Both the position numbers and the translations under genes were made by a program. The notes beneath the pieces were generated by a model. It saw only the letters and a program-made list of their open reading frames with translations. It did not search any database and was not told where the DNA came from. This document shows, one piece after another, positions 33,251 through 41,413 of a stretch of DNA of 64,000 nt. The first letter of the stretch is position 1. The number at the start of each line of letters is the position of its first letter. The stretch covers positions 1-64,000 of the forward strand of contig CAIYVZ010000160.1 of assembly GCA_903929755.1 (NCBI GenBank), given 5' to 3'. Source of the stretch: an uncultured Acidobacteriia bacterium (lineage in GTDB: Bacteria; Acidobacteriota; Terriglobia; Bryobacterales; Bryobacteraceae).

Positions 33251-33576
33251 CGACGTACGCAGTGATAGTGACTCCGGAAGCGCAAGCCGGTATCCGCGAG
33301 TCCTTCCTCTACATCCACGCAAGAGCGCCACTCAACGCAGAACTCTGGCTCAAACGGCTTTACGCCCAGATCGATACCCTGAGTCGATCTCCGGAGCGGT
33401 GCGCCTTCGCTCCCGAACGAGTCTGGCTCGACGAAGACCTTCGGCATCTGATCTTCAAGTCCCACAGAATCGTCTTTCATGTCGACAAGGAAAACGAAAA
33501 GGTCTACGTCCTGCACGTCCGGCATGCCAGCCGCCGCGCCGTCGGTGAGCCTGAACTGCCCCACGAGCCGCAATAG
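33247..33576 (+). CDS. RelE/ParE-family toxin
   Basis: A 109-residue toxin with the family pattern VTPEAQAGIRESFLYIHARA, then LYAQIDTLSRSPERCAFAPE and FKSHRIVFHVDKENEKVYVL followed by HVRHASR. It starts at GTG 33247 inside the antitoxin stop. The ParE type poisons gyrase; RelE types cut mRNA; sequence alone cannot decide which. About 70 bases of its 5' region are repeated, degraded, at 34606-34680. Confidence 0.88.
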   Translation: MTTYAVIVTPEAQAGIRESFLYIHARAPLNAELWLKRLYAQIDTLSRSPERCAFAPERVWLDEDLRHLIFKSHRIVFHVDKENEKVYVLHVRHASRRAVGEPELPHEPQ

Positions 33577-33606
33577 CTCCTAACCACGCACCACCGTACA
33601 AAAGAC

Positions 33607-33627
33607 CTTCCAGACTCTTCCTGGAAG
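33607..33627. terminator. Possible hairpin between convergent toxin genes
   Basis: CTTCCAG (33607-33613) pairs with CTGGAAG (33621-33627) across a 7-base loop. It lies between the ParE-like toxin and the convergent Zeta remnant. There is no clear T run on either strand, so termination is uncertain. Confidence 0.3.
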
Positions 33628-33695
33628 AATTCCTGTTTGGGATAGTGGGGCCGACCGCGCGGAAGGTCTGCCCTGCTCCGCAGGGTGCATCAATC

Positions 33696-34297
33696 TCAGC
33701 TAATTATGGCCGACTTCGATGTCAATTTGCACAATCTCGCCAGCCAACCTGGGCAGGGGGACTGTCGAAAAGTGACCTTGCCGTTACGTGCCGACAACAC
33801 AAGTTCAATCGGTCCGCCGGGCGCGGTATTGTCGTAAACATTCAAATCGTCCACCTCGTGAATAGCGCGTGGCAGGTTTGCCAGGCTGGCCTGATGGATC
33901 CTGCGCAACTGTTCTGCGGGGGCAGAATGCCCCCCTGCCCGCGCCCGGTCTATCACGCGCTTCAGATTCCTGCTGAAGTCGCTCAGCGCTACGAACACCA
34001 TATGAAGTTCGAAGCCTTGTACCCGAGCCTGATCCATTTGGCGAAAGTGATGTCGCCGCGAAGGGTGGTTTCGATGGCGAAACTGATGCCCCGCCGGATG
34101 TGGTTCTCCACGAACTGCTCGAACTCACGGTTGACGATCAGGCGGGTTTCGAGAGAAATGCACTGGTATGACCCGCCGTTGAGTTGGGCACTCCGGTCAT
34201 CGGCATTGAAATATTCGAGCTCAAAACTGTGAACCGGGAAAATGGCCGATTTTCCGCTGCCAGGAGGACCGGCAACCACAATCATTCTCGGGCGCAT
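33696..34297 (-). pseudogene. Zeta-toxin-family kinase broken by a 1-nt frameshift
   Basis: Frame one (34297 down to 33989) gives MRPRMIVVAGPPGSGKSAIF (Walker A) and AIETTLRGDITF, a Zeta-toxin start. In another frame the family continues as TFRQMDQARVQGFELHMVF, then ALSDFSRNLKRVIDRARAGG and HSAPAEQLRRIHQASLANL. Comparing the two shows that one base is missing at about 34046-34047, after the ACT of DIT. Zeta toxins phosphorylate UDP-N-acetyl sugars. As read, the toxin is inactive unless the shift is a sequencing error. The downstream part keeps its family shape, so decay is recent. Confidence 0.8.
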
Positions 34298-34340
34298 CCA
34301 CTCACAAGCACCTCAGGTCGCCATTCTCGGTCAGCCTAAA

Positions 34341-34562
34341 TCAGCCGCCAAAGTCGCGCTTTGCTCCGGCACGCATGTCAGCAGGCAGTCCCTCGCCGAT
34401 CGAATGTCCCTGTGCGTCAATCACTCCCAGGTGCTTCAAGCGCTCGAATGCAACACGTGCCCGATCGCTGGCCAGTTGTTCCTGCTGAACACGAAACTCT
34501 GCCATCTCCGCCGAATCGGTGGTATCTACAGTCGCCCAGCTGAGTTCAATTTTCTGGATCAT
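34341..34562 (-). CDS. Small antitoxin-like protein upstream of the Zeta toxin
   Basis: A 73-residue helical protein (SAEMAEFRVQQEQLASDRAR, then VAFERLKHLGVIDAQG). It lies 43 bp upstream of the Zeta-toxin start in the same direction, the position of the antitoxin in such pairs. The final ALPADMR.GAK.DFGG-like tail is common in these small partners. I call it the cognate antitoxin mainly from position and size. It is intact although the toxin is broken. Confidence 0.6.
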   Translation of the reverse strand: MIQKIELSWATVDTTDSAEMAEFRVQQEQLASDRARVAFERLKHLGVIDAQGHSIGEGLPADMRAGAKRDFGG

Positions 34563-34605
34563 CGGCCTGATTCCATATTATGCCAACCGGCTCAGGAAAG
34601 ATGGA

Positions 34606-34680
34606 GGTACTTATCGTACGCAGGAACCGTGATTCCCGGAAGCGCAAGCCGATAGCCCCGAGTCCTTCTTCTCCATCCCC
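34606..34680 (+). pseudogene. ParE/RelE toxin remnant (duplicate of the 5' part of the toxin at 33247)
   Basis: ATCGTACGCAGGAACCGTGA, then CCGGAAGCGCAAGCCGATAG and CGAGTCCTTCTTCTCCATCC, align with the toxin gene at 33250-33320 (GACGTACGCAGTGATAGTGA, CCGGAAGCGCAAGCCGGTAT, CGAGTCCTTCCTCTACATCC). Insertions break the frame and the similarity ends before the esterase gene. It shows an earlier extra copy of this toxin in the cluster. Confidence 0.7.
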
Positions 34681-34717
34681 CACTCCTGTAGAATCACTAA
34701 AGCCAAAAGGAACCCCC

Positions 34718-35797
34718 ATGAAACTCTGCCTCGGAATCCTCTTCATCTCCCACCTCGCGATGGCGCAAACAATGCCGTCCATTCCCTGCGTTCCGCCACC
34801 GGCCCCGCCACCAGCCCCCCGCGTCGGGCAGGCCCCCCCGAATGGCCCCGGCCGAGGTCGCGGCCCCCAGGCGCCCCAGACCCCCGAAGACACCGCCGAA
34901 ATCGCCAAACTCAGCCAGCTTCCCCCCTGGACCACCGCTGCCGTTGACGGCGACTACACCACAGGCCCCGGCTATCCCACCGCCCCCGAACTTTCGAAGC
35001 GCGTCGGCGTCCCCGAGGGCAAGGTCGTCGAATTTGTGATGAATTCCGCCGACAGCAAGGCCTACCCCGGAGTCAACGGTGCGTTTCAGCGTCACGTATG
35101 CGTTTACGTGCCGGCACAATACGTAACCGGCACGAACGCGCCCGTTATCGTTGCCGCCGACGCTTACGGCATGCGGTACAACCTGCCAACAATTCTCGAC
35201 AACATGATTTACGACCAGCGTTTACCCGTAATGGTTGCCGTCATGATCGACAACGGTGGTGCCGAGCGCAGCATGGAATACGACACCGTCTCCGCCAAGT
35301 ACGTCCAGTTCGTCGAAGACGAAGTCCTGCCCCGCGCCGAGAAAGAAGCGGGCGTCAAGCTGTCGAAGGACCCCGAAGCCCGCATGACCCTCGGTGGCAG
35401 CTCCGGCGCTGCGGCCGCGCTCACCATGGCCTGGTTCCGGCCCGACCTCTACCACCGCGTCCTCTCCTACTCCGGCACCTTCGTCAACCTCCGCAACGGC
35501 CCCGAAGCGCCGCTCGGCGCCTACGAATACATCGAGAATCTGTTCCCCAAAGCCGAGAAGAAGCCTCTGCGTCTCTGGCTCCAGGTCTCCGAGAACGACA
35601 ATGGCGTAAAGTCCGCGTCCGCGAATCGCAGAAACTGGGTCACCGCCAACTCGCGCCTCGCCAGGATTCTCAAGGACAAGGGCTACCCCTACCAGTTTGT
35701 CTATTCGAAGGGTGCCGGCCATACCCAAAGGAAAGTCATCAACCACACCTTGCCGCAGGCGCTTGAATACGTTTGGCAGGGCTACGCGGCTCAGTAA
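34718..35797 (+). CDS. Exported esterase of the enterochelin-esterase/feruloyl-esterase-like family
   Basis: A 359-residue alpha/beta hydrolase with a signal peptide (MKLCLGILFISHLAMAQ) and a proline-rich linker (PPPAPPPAPRVGQAPP) before the catalytic domain. The nucleophile serine is in LGGSSGAAAALTMAW (GxSxG), the probable acid is in ENDNGV and the histidine in GAGHTQRK. The oxyanion strand is APVIVAADAYGM. The frame is open upstream to 34580 but ATG 34718, with AAAAGGA in front, starts the signal peptide. It would cleave ester bonds outside the cytoplasm, for example in plant material or siderophores. Confidence 0.82.
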   Translation: MKLCLGILFISHLAMAQTMPSIPCVPPPAPPPAPRVGQAPPNGPGRGRGPQAPQTPEDTAEIAKLSQLPPWTTAAVDGDYTTGPGYPTAPELSKRVGVPEGKVVEFVMNSADSKAYPGVNGAFQRHVCVYVPAQYVTGTNAPVIVAADAYGMRYNLPTILDNMIYDQRLPVMVAVMIDNGGAERSMEYDTVSAKYVQFVEDEVLPRAEKEAGVKLSKDPEARMTLGGSSGAAAALTMAWFRPDLYHRVLSYSGTFVNLRNGPEAPLGAYEYIENLFPKAEKKPLRLWLQVSENDNGVKSASANRRNWVTANSRLARILKDKGYPYQFVYSKGAGHTQRKVINHTLPQALEYVWQGYAAQ

Positions 35798-35902
35798 CTG
35801 GTCGCCCCTGGCCACCGCCTTCCCCCATGTCCCCACGCACAGTGGTCATCGCCAGGCACTTTGGATCGAATACCCACTTCACACTCTTTCTTCAATAAAG
35901 TG

Positions 35903-36259
35903 TCAGGAATTCGGATCCATCCGCCGGTACCCCACTGGAATATGGCGCTCAAAATCGCGCATATCATCCAGGACACGCGCGACTTCTATTGGCCCATCGG
36001 CATCATGTCGATACAAGAGAAAGTATCTTGGCTCTTTCACGCCAGGATCGCTCGCCCGCCTTCGGCTCAACTGCAGATGCCACGTACGTGCGCCTTTGAC
36101 CAGGACATCTGATCGTTCCTGCGACCCAGGCCGTTCCGGATCCTCCCCAACATCGCGCACGGCCTGCGTGATGAGCGCCCTGTAACGCGCTGCCGCCGCC
36201 GGTCCAAAGTCAAGCACTCGTTCAGCGGTTAGCTCAGCCGAACTTATCAGAATTGGCAA
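35903..36259 (-). CDS. RelE/ParE-like toxin downstream of VapC
   Basis: A 118-residue protein. The core ARYRALITQAVRDVGEDPER, then TWHLQLSRRRASDPGVKEPR and YFLLYRHDADGPIEVARVLD, looks like a ParE/RelE-type toxin. It starts at TTG 36259, 3 bp after the VapC stop, with GGTGAG as ribosome site, so it is coupled to VapC. There is no separate antitoxin of its own, which is unusual for this family. It may share the upstream Phd antitoxin, or its antitoxin has been lost. Confidence 0.72.
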   Translation of the reverse strand: MPILISSAELTAERVLDFGPAAAARYRALITQAVRDVGEDPERPGSQERSDVLVKGARTWHLQLSRRRASDPGVKEPRYFLLYRHDADGPIEVARVLDDMRDFERHIPVGYRRMDPNS

Positions 36260-36262
36260 TTC

Positions 36263-36649
36263 TCACCAAACCCGCCGCACCGCGAACGAATCAAACACCA
36301 CCTCGTTGCTGATCAACGGAACATTCTCCGCAAGCGCCTGAGCCACCAGCATCCGGTCAAACGGGTCCCTGTGTGCGCCAGGCAACTGCCCGGCACGAAT
36401 CGCATGGTCCACCGACACCGCCAGCGTCTCGAAACCTTCCCTCACCAGCAAACCCTCAAAATCCGCAACCAAAGCCACCGCCCCCGGCAACTTCCCAATC
36501 CGGACCTTCGTCGCGATTTCCCATGCGCTCGCCGCGCTCACCAAAACCGTATTTGCCGGATCAGCCATCAGCCGCGATGCCGCAGGCGACAGCGCCGGAT
36601 CGCCCGCCAGCCACCACAGGAGCGCGTGCGTATCGAGAAGAATCCGCAA
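36263..36649 (-). CDS. VapC-type PIN-domain ribonuclease toxin
   Basis: A 128-residue PIN-domain toxin with the family's acidic residues: RILLDTHALLWWLAGD (first Asp), the WEIATKVRIGKL segment with the conserved glutamate, and HRDPFDRMLVAQALAE, with the aspartates near the end. VapC enzymes cut tRNA or rRNA. It starts at TTG 36649, 6 bp after the antitoxin stop. It is in one transcript with a second, ParE-like toxin. Confidence 0.9.
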   Translation of the reverse strand: MRILLDTHALLWWLAGDPALSPAASRLMADPANTVLVSAASAWEIATKVRIGKLPGAVALVADFEGLLVREGFETLAVSVDHAIRAGQLPGAHRDPFDRMLVAQALAENVPLISNEVVFDSFAVRRVW

Positions 36650-36655
36650 CCGACC

Positions 36656-36886
36656 CTACTCCCAGCCCGCCAATTCCTCAGCCGGAAGCGGCTCAAAAAA
36701 CTCCGGTCCCAGAGCCAAAACGCCCCGCATCGACCCCGGTTGCCGTTTGCCCCGCACCTCACCAATCGGCACGAGGCGCGCCACCGGCTTCGGGCCACGC
36801 GAAATGATCACTTCCTCGCCCCCGGCGGCGGCCTGAATCAGCCGCGACAACTGTGTCTTCGCTTCGTGAATCGTAACTTGCTTCAT
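36656..36886 (-). CDS. Phd/YefM-type antitoxin of the VapC pair
   Basis: A 76-residue antitoxin opening MKQVTIHEAKTQLSRLIQAA, then GGEEVIISRGPKPVARLVPI, the Phd/YefM-like AbrB-independent DNA-binding fold, with a toxin-binding tail LGPEFFEPLPAEELAGWE. It lies 5' of VapC and ParE-like toxins in one operon and is the only antitoxin there. ATG 36886 is clear. Confidence 0.9.
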   Translation of the reverse strand: MKQVTIHEAKTQLSRLIQAAAGGEEVIISRGPKPVARLVPIGEVRGKRQPGSMRGVLALGPEFFEPLPAEELAGWE

Positions 36887-36920
36887 GCAGGCACCTGGCT
36901 AACTCAGTTTAGCCCACTTA

Positions 36921-38351
36921 TCAATCCACCGGAACCCCAAACCGATCCCCGCTATCCGCCCCCCACTGCTTCAACCGCCCAATCAGCCTCTGCCGCTCCG
37001 CCCGGTACTTGCTGTTATGCGCCAGATTCACCTGCTCAAACGGGTCCTCGTTCAAATTGAACATCATCCAGCTGATCCCCTCAAAACACGTATACTTCCA
37101 CCCGTCCCGCGTCACAATCCCCCGATACGGCTTATTCACCGAATCCGCATGCCCCGTCGGCACCACCACCTGTAAATACGCCGAATCCGGCAAACTCACC
37201 GCCGCCGTCCCCGCCTTCCGCACCCGGAAACTCGAATAATCTTTCCCCTCCATCCACCCCGGAGCCTTCACCCCACACAACCCCAGCGTCGTCGGCGCAA
37301 TATCCGGAGCATTCAGTAACACCGGCTGCCGCCCCGTAAAATGCCCCTCGTATGTCGGCTGCCCGCCCCCCATAAAAAACGGTATCCGGATCGACTCCTC
37401 ATACGCCGTCATCTTCCGAAACTGCCCCTGCGACCCCAACATATCCCCGTGATCCGCAAAAAACATCACATGCGTATCCTCTAAAATCCCCTCCTCCCGC
37501 AGCGTCTTCATCACCCGCCCGAAGTTGAAATCCAGGTTCTCGATCATCCCGTAATACCCCGACAACTCCCGCGCCGCCTGCTCCCGAATCGACTTCACCA
37601 GCGGCACATTCTGCCGGAACTCAATGTTCCCGGCGCCCAGCCGAGCCCGGTAATCCGGCGGAGCCACCGGAGGATCGTGCGGAGGCTGCACCGAACACAC
37701 CGCAAAAAACGGCTTGGCGTTCCCCGCCTGCTTTGCCGCTCTCTGCGCCGCCACCTGCTCCCGAACATATTGGATCAGCAGATCCGTCAGCGCATCCGTC
37801 TCATACCCCGGCAACCGGTAATGAAACGCGTCCTTCCCCTCGCCGCCATGCACCCACGAATCGTACTGAGAATTGTTGTTCTCGTACCCCACCCACTTAT
37901 CGAACCCGCCCCGCTTCTTCGGATCCGTAATGAAGTGCGCCGCCCTGCCCTCGCTTTCATGAAACCCGCCCAAATGCCACTTCCCGAAATACGCCGTGCT
38001 GTACCCGGCCTGTTTCAGCGGCTCCGTAATCGTCGCCTGACCGTCCGGCAGCGGATACTCATGCCCCACAACGCAATGGTGTGGATACCGCCCCGTCAGC
38101 ATCGACCCCCGAAACGGACAACACAGCGGAAACCCCGACACCGCCTGCGTAAACTGCACGCCCATCGCCTGCAGATTGTCCAGATTCGGAGTCCGAACAT
38201 TCGGATCCCCGTTGATCCCCAAAGCCTGAGCCCGGTGCTGATCCCCCAGGAACCAGATCACGTTCGGCTGCTTGCTCACCGTGCTCGTCTGTTGCGCGGC
38301 CAACTGTAAGGCCCCCGCGGCGGAAGTGGCCATGAATTCTCGGCGGTTCAT
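36921..38351 (-). CDS. Tat-exported sulfatase
   Basis: A 476-residue arylsulfatase-like protein. The N-terminus has a twin-arginine signal (MNRREFMATSAAGALQL). The active-site pattern CCPFRGSMLTGRYPHH contains C-x-P-x-R, where the first cysteine becomes formylglycine. Metal and sulfate ligands are in NVIWFLGDQHRAQALG, FFADHGDMLGSQGQF and LNEDPFEQVNLA. It should remove sulfate from a sugar or polysaccharide outside the cytoplasm. Codons end mostly in C, as in the 5'-nucleotidase gene. It diverges from the DUF3179 gene with ~68 bp between. Confidence 0.92.
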   Translation of the reverse strand: MNRREFMATSAAGALQLAAQQTSTVSKQPNVIWFLGDQHRAQALGINGDPNVRTPNLDNLQAMGVQFTQAVSGFPLCCPFRGSMLTGRYPHHCVVGHEYPLPDGQATITEPLKQAGYSTAYFGKWHLGGFHESEGRAAHFITDPKKRGGFDKWVGYENNNSQYDSWVHGGEGKDAFHYRLPGYETDALTDLLIQYVREQVAAQRAAKQAGNAKPFFAVCSVQPPHDPPVAPPDYRARLGAGNIEFRQNVPLVKSIREQAARELSGYYGMIENLDFNFGRVMKTLREEGILEDTHVMFFADHGDMLGSQGQFRKMTAYEESIRIPFFMGGGQPTYEGHFTGRQPVLLNAPDIAPTTLGLCGVKAPGWMEGKDYSSFRVRKAGTAAVSLPDSAYLQVVVPTGHADSVNKPYRGIVTRDGWKYTCFEGISWMMFNLNEDPFEQVNLAHNSKYRAERQRLIGRLKQWGADSGDRFGVPVD

Positions 38352-38418
38352 AGAAGTTTAAGTTGGACCATCTTACCTCTTTCCCTTGCCGCCCCACCCC
38401 CAACGCTAAAATCCGGAT

Positions 38419-39594
38419 ATGCGAATGGCGCGCACAGCTTTGCGAACGGCCCTGATAGTCGCGGTCTTCGCAATCCTCTGGCCGCAGCTGGTGGCCCTGC
38501 CGTTTCTGCGGCAAAATCCCCTCATTCTGGAATCTTCGATCCTGATCTCCAGAAATATGCTGGCGATAGAATCGCTCTGCGCGCTGGTGGCTGCCGTCGC
38601 CGTAATTATCCTCGCCCGCGCCAATCGCCCGTGGCGCAAACTGGGTCTCGCAGTGGTCGCCTGCGTTGTTCTCTCCCGCGTCGATATCTACGAACTGATC
38701 TTCCACCCTCTGCAGCGCCCCGCCTTCATCACGGCATCTGAAGTCAAACTCGACGGCAGGGAGAGGCTTCTCACCATCAACCTGAAAGGCCACATCCGCG
38801 CCTACCCGGTCCGCAGTCTCTCCTACCACCACATCGTCAACGACGTTTTGGAGGGCGTGGCCGTAGCCGCAACTTATTGAACGCTCTGTCACACCGGTCT
38901 GGTGTGGGGACGCGAAGTGGACGGCATGGTTCTCACCTTCCACCTTGCGGGTATTAACAATCAGAACTTCCTGATGCGGGATGACCAGACTGGCTCTTAC
39001 TGGCAGCAGGTCAGCGGCCAGGCCATTTCCGGACCCCTGAAAGGCAAGTCACTAAAGCTGATCCCCGCCGAGGAAGTAACCTTCGCTCTTTATAAGGCGG
39101 AGCAGCCCGCTGGCCAGGTTCTGAAGGGCGTCGAGGAAGACGAGAAGCACTACAGCCCGATCGACTGGGAAAAACAGTTTGAGAAGCTGCCCGTCGTGGT
39201 GGAACACCCCGGTGAGGGCTTCCAATCAAAGGATGTGATGCTCGCGATGAGCGCCTTCGGGCAGGAGCGCGCCTACCTTCTGCGCACCATCCTCACCGAG
39301 AAGCTCATCAAGGATCGAGTCGGCCCGGAGAACGTCATCCTCGTGGCCGGACCGGATAACGAAACCGTCCGGGCCTTCCGCATACCTGCCACGGATTTCT
39401 ACCGCACCAACGAGACAGCTACCTTGCTGATGGACGCGGCCACCGGCAGCAAATGGAACTTCCAGGGCTGCGCCATCGAGGGTTCATCGAAAGGGACTTG
39501 TCTCGAATCGATTCCCCTCACGCAGAACTACTGGTTCGACTGGCGCAGCTACAACCCCGAGGGCACGGTCTACCGGACGCCCGCCGGTCGATAA
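38419..39594 (+). CDS. DUF3179 membrane protein with an in-frame TGA, candidate selenoprotein (UxxC)
   Basis: One frame runs from ATG 38419 to TAA 39592-39594, interrupted only by TGA at 38878-38880. Read through, it gives ~391 residues: three N-terminal helices, then a DUF3179 domain (HIRAYPVRSLSYHHIVNDVL). Then comes VAATY-(TGA)-TLCHTGLVWG. Family members have Cys at the TGA position (typically TYCPLC), so the codon would be Sec154 paired with Cys157 as U-x-x-C. The rest of DUF3179 is intact downstream, in the same frame, with no other stop. A SECIS-like hairpin follows. The alternative is a TGC-to-TGA nonsense mutation that splits the gene. The function of DUF3179 is unknown, but a redox role would fit. 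Confidence 0.8.
38878..38910 (+). promoter_or_regulatory. SECIS-like hairpin directly after the in-frame TGA
   Basis: After TGA 38878-38880 come 9 bases, then CACACC (38890-38895), loop GGTCT (38896-38900) and GGTGTG (38901-38906). The 6-bp stem is perfect, and U38889-G38907 can add a wobble pair. The loop starts 16 bases after the TGA. In E. coli fdhF the SelB-binding hairpin also starts shortly after the UGA and its apical loop is AGGUCU. The shared GGUCU in the loop and the similar distance make a SECIS element likely. Confidence 0.72.
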
Positions 39595-39604
39595 TCTGCG
39601 CCGT

Positions 39605-40024
39605 TTAGTGCGGCAGTCTCGGCTTCAGAACACCATAGAGCCAGGTGCCTGCCAGACCGCTCAAAATTGCCACCAGCATCACGGTCATACCGTTGCCCAC
39701 CAGGGCAAACAGGGGGCCCGGACAGGCTCCCGTCAGGGCCCAGCCCAGTCCGAAGATACTGCCACCCACCGCGTATCGAACGCCCAGGCCCATCTGCCGG
39801 GGCGGCAGGTGGATCGGGTCGCCCGTGAGGGTGGTCAGCTTCAGCCGCCGAATTAATTCCACGCCCGCGCCCGCCACCAGTATCGCGGAGGCGATGATCA
39901 GATACATCCGGAGCGACTGGAACCGAAACATCTCCTGGATGCGGAACCACGACAGCACTTCCGCTTTCGTCAGCACAATTCCGAATAGGGCACCAAGCCC
40001 CAGATAGCGCAAACGGTCCATCAT
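39605..40024 (-). CDS. YeeE/YedE-family membrane protein, C-terminal half
   Basis: A 139-residue membrane protein with about four helices. The conserved half-site is GSIFGLGWALTGACPGPLF, with the family's cysteine. It belongs to the two-gene YeeE/YedE (DUF395/DUF6691) type, whose members transport sulfur compounds or related oxyanions. The ATG pair at 40024/40021 overlaps the stop of the N-half gene (ATGATGA). The frame is open to 40147, but that would run deep into its partner. Works with the upstream gene as one channel. Confidence 0.88.
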   Translation of the reverse strand: MMDRLRYLGLGALFGIVLTKAEVLSWFRIQEMFRFQSLRMYLIIASAILVAGAGVELIRRLKLTTLTGDPIHLPPRQMGLGVRYAVGGSIFGLGWALTGACPGPLFALVGNGMTVMLVAILSGLAGTWLYGVLKPRLPH

Positions 40025-40593
40025 CGGTACACCACCGGAAGCACCAGGAACGTCCCCAGCAGCCCGCCCGCAAAGAAGCCCACCACGGCAAGCAGCGATG
40101 GCAGTTGACGGTTGGCCAGGCCGGAAATCGCATGCCCGGAAGTGCATCCGCCCGCGTAAGCCGTACCGAAGCCAACCAGGAAGCCGCCCACCACCACGGA
40201 CACGAAGCCCTTCAACGTGAACAGCGTCTGCCAGCTGAACACCTCGCGTGGAGCCAGACCCGAGAAATCGTGTATCCCCAGCGCTGCCAGGGACACGCGC
40301 GTTTGCTCGGAAATGCCGATGTCATGTGGCGTGCCTATTTGCGCAGCCAGAAACCCGCCGATTCCGGTCCCCGCCACGAACAGCAGGTTCCAGAGGCCAG
40401 CTTCCTTCCAGTCGTAGCAAAAATGCTCCACGCCGCCCGGCAGCAGCGCCGCGCACATATGCCGCAGATTGCTGGAAACTCCGAATACGCGGTTGCCGGC
40501 CAACAGCAGCACCGGCACGAACAGGCCGATCACCGGACCCGCCACCCACCACGGCCAGGGGCCTGACTTTAACACTTCCAGCATGGCTTCCAT
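40021..40593 (-). CDS. YeeE/YedE-family membrane protein, N-terminal half
   Basis: A 190-residue membrane protein with about five helices. It carries the YeeE/YedE signature TAYAGGCTSGHAISGLANRQ, whose cysteine is essential in thiosulfate-transporting YeeE. It begins MEAMLEVLKSGPWPWWVAG and has a loop GGVEHFCYDWKEAG. Together with the downstream half it forms the full transporter. Homologues carry sulfur compounds; a separate YedE subgroup is tied to selenium metabolism. The neighbouring candidate selenoprotein makes that option interesting but unproven. Confidence 0.88.
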   Translation of the reverse strand: MEAMLEVLKSGPWPWWVAGPVIGLFVPVLLLAGNRVFGVSSNLRHMCAALLPGGVEHFCYDWKEAGLWNLLFVAGTGIGGFLAAQIGTPHDIGISEQTRVSLAALGIHDFSGLAPREVFSWQTLFTLKGFVSVVVGGFLVGFGTAYAGGCTSGHAISGLANRQLPSLLAVVGFFAGGLLGTFLVLPVVYR

Positions 40594-40752
40594 TCGAGTG
40601 TCAGTATATCCAGGAAAAGTCGGTCACAAATTATTTTCGTTTTAGATTCAGTGTCTTACAGGGGCAGGGAAACCATCCTTTCAGCCGCGTCTGATAAATC
40701 TTCTATCAGGAAGGGCCTCGACCAAGGGGCTCCGAAAGCGAGAACACAGCAC

Positions 40753-41307
40753 ATGCCGACCAACACAAAAAAGCACCGGTTTCAGGTCATCCAGGGTGGA
40801 AAGACCGCCACGCCCGCTCCGCTCACGGAATACCAGAAATTCGAGAAAGGCATTCTGGCATCCCTCGCGCCCGTAGGCTCCGAGGAGACGCAACTTGCCA
40901 CAGCGATCGCTCAGGGCTTCTGGCGCCAAAAAGAGATTCGCAATCTCGAATTCCGCATCTTTGCCGAGGCCGACAGCCACCCGGACCCCGCCGCCGCGCA
41001 GGTTCGCATCTTTCGCAAACACGGCAGCTACTTTGCCAAAACTGCTCTCTATGAAGAGCGCCTGCAGGGCCTGATCTATCGCATGGAGGACCGCCTTCGG
41101 GGCCTTCAGAAAGTACGCCTCGCCCAGCAAGCTGCCGCCCGTCGCGAAGCCTGCACCATCCTCCGCCGGGCCATCCGCGAAGGCTCTGTCCCGGACGCCG
41201 AACGGTCCGTCGAGCAGAATGGCTTCGTATTTTCAATCGCCGAACTTCTCATGGAGATCACCCGGGAAGAACTCCGCAAGCCTGCCAGAAAACCCAAGGC
41301 GTCCTGA
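40753..41307 (+). CDS. Hypothetical protein, helical and highly charged
   Basis: A 184-residue protein, ATG 40753 chosen because the upstream extension is low-quality. It begins MPTNTKKHRFQVIQGGKTAT and has a helical body with EEQLATAIAQGFWRQKEIRN-like segments, RIFRKHGSYFAKTALYEERL and a basic C-terminus (RKPARKPKAS). No recognised family. The many Arg/Lys residues and predicted helices could fit a nucleic-acid-binding protein. No neighbour gives a clue. Confidence 0.5.
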   Translation: MPTNTKKHRFQVIQGGKTATPAPLTEYQKFEKGILASLAPVGSEETQLATAIAQGFWRQKEIRNLEFRIFAEADSHPDPAAAQVRIFRKHGSYFAKTALYEERLQGLIYRMEDRLRGLQKVRLAQQAAARREACTILRRAIREGSVPDAERSVEQNGFVFSIAELLMEITREELRKPARKPKAS

Positions 41308-41413
41308 CCCTCTGGACGCGCCATACGCAAGCCCCGCTGCGTAATATACCCTGCAGCGTGATATAAAATGACTGGGTCGGGCGCATCGGCCCCGCTACGG
41401 AGACTTGACTCAT

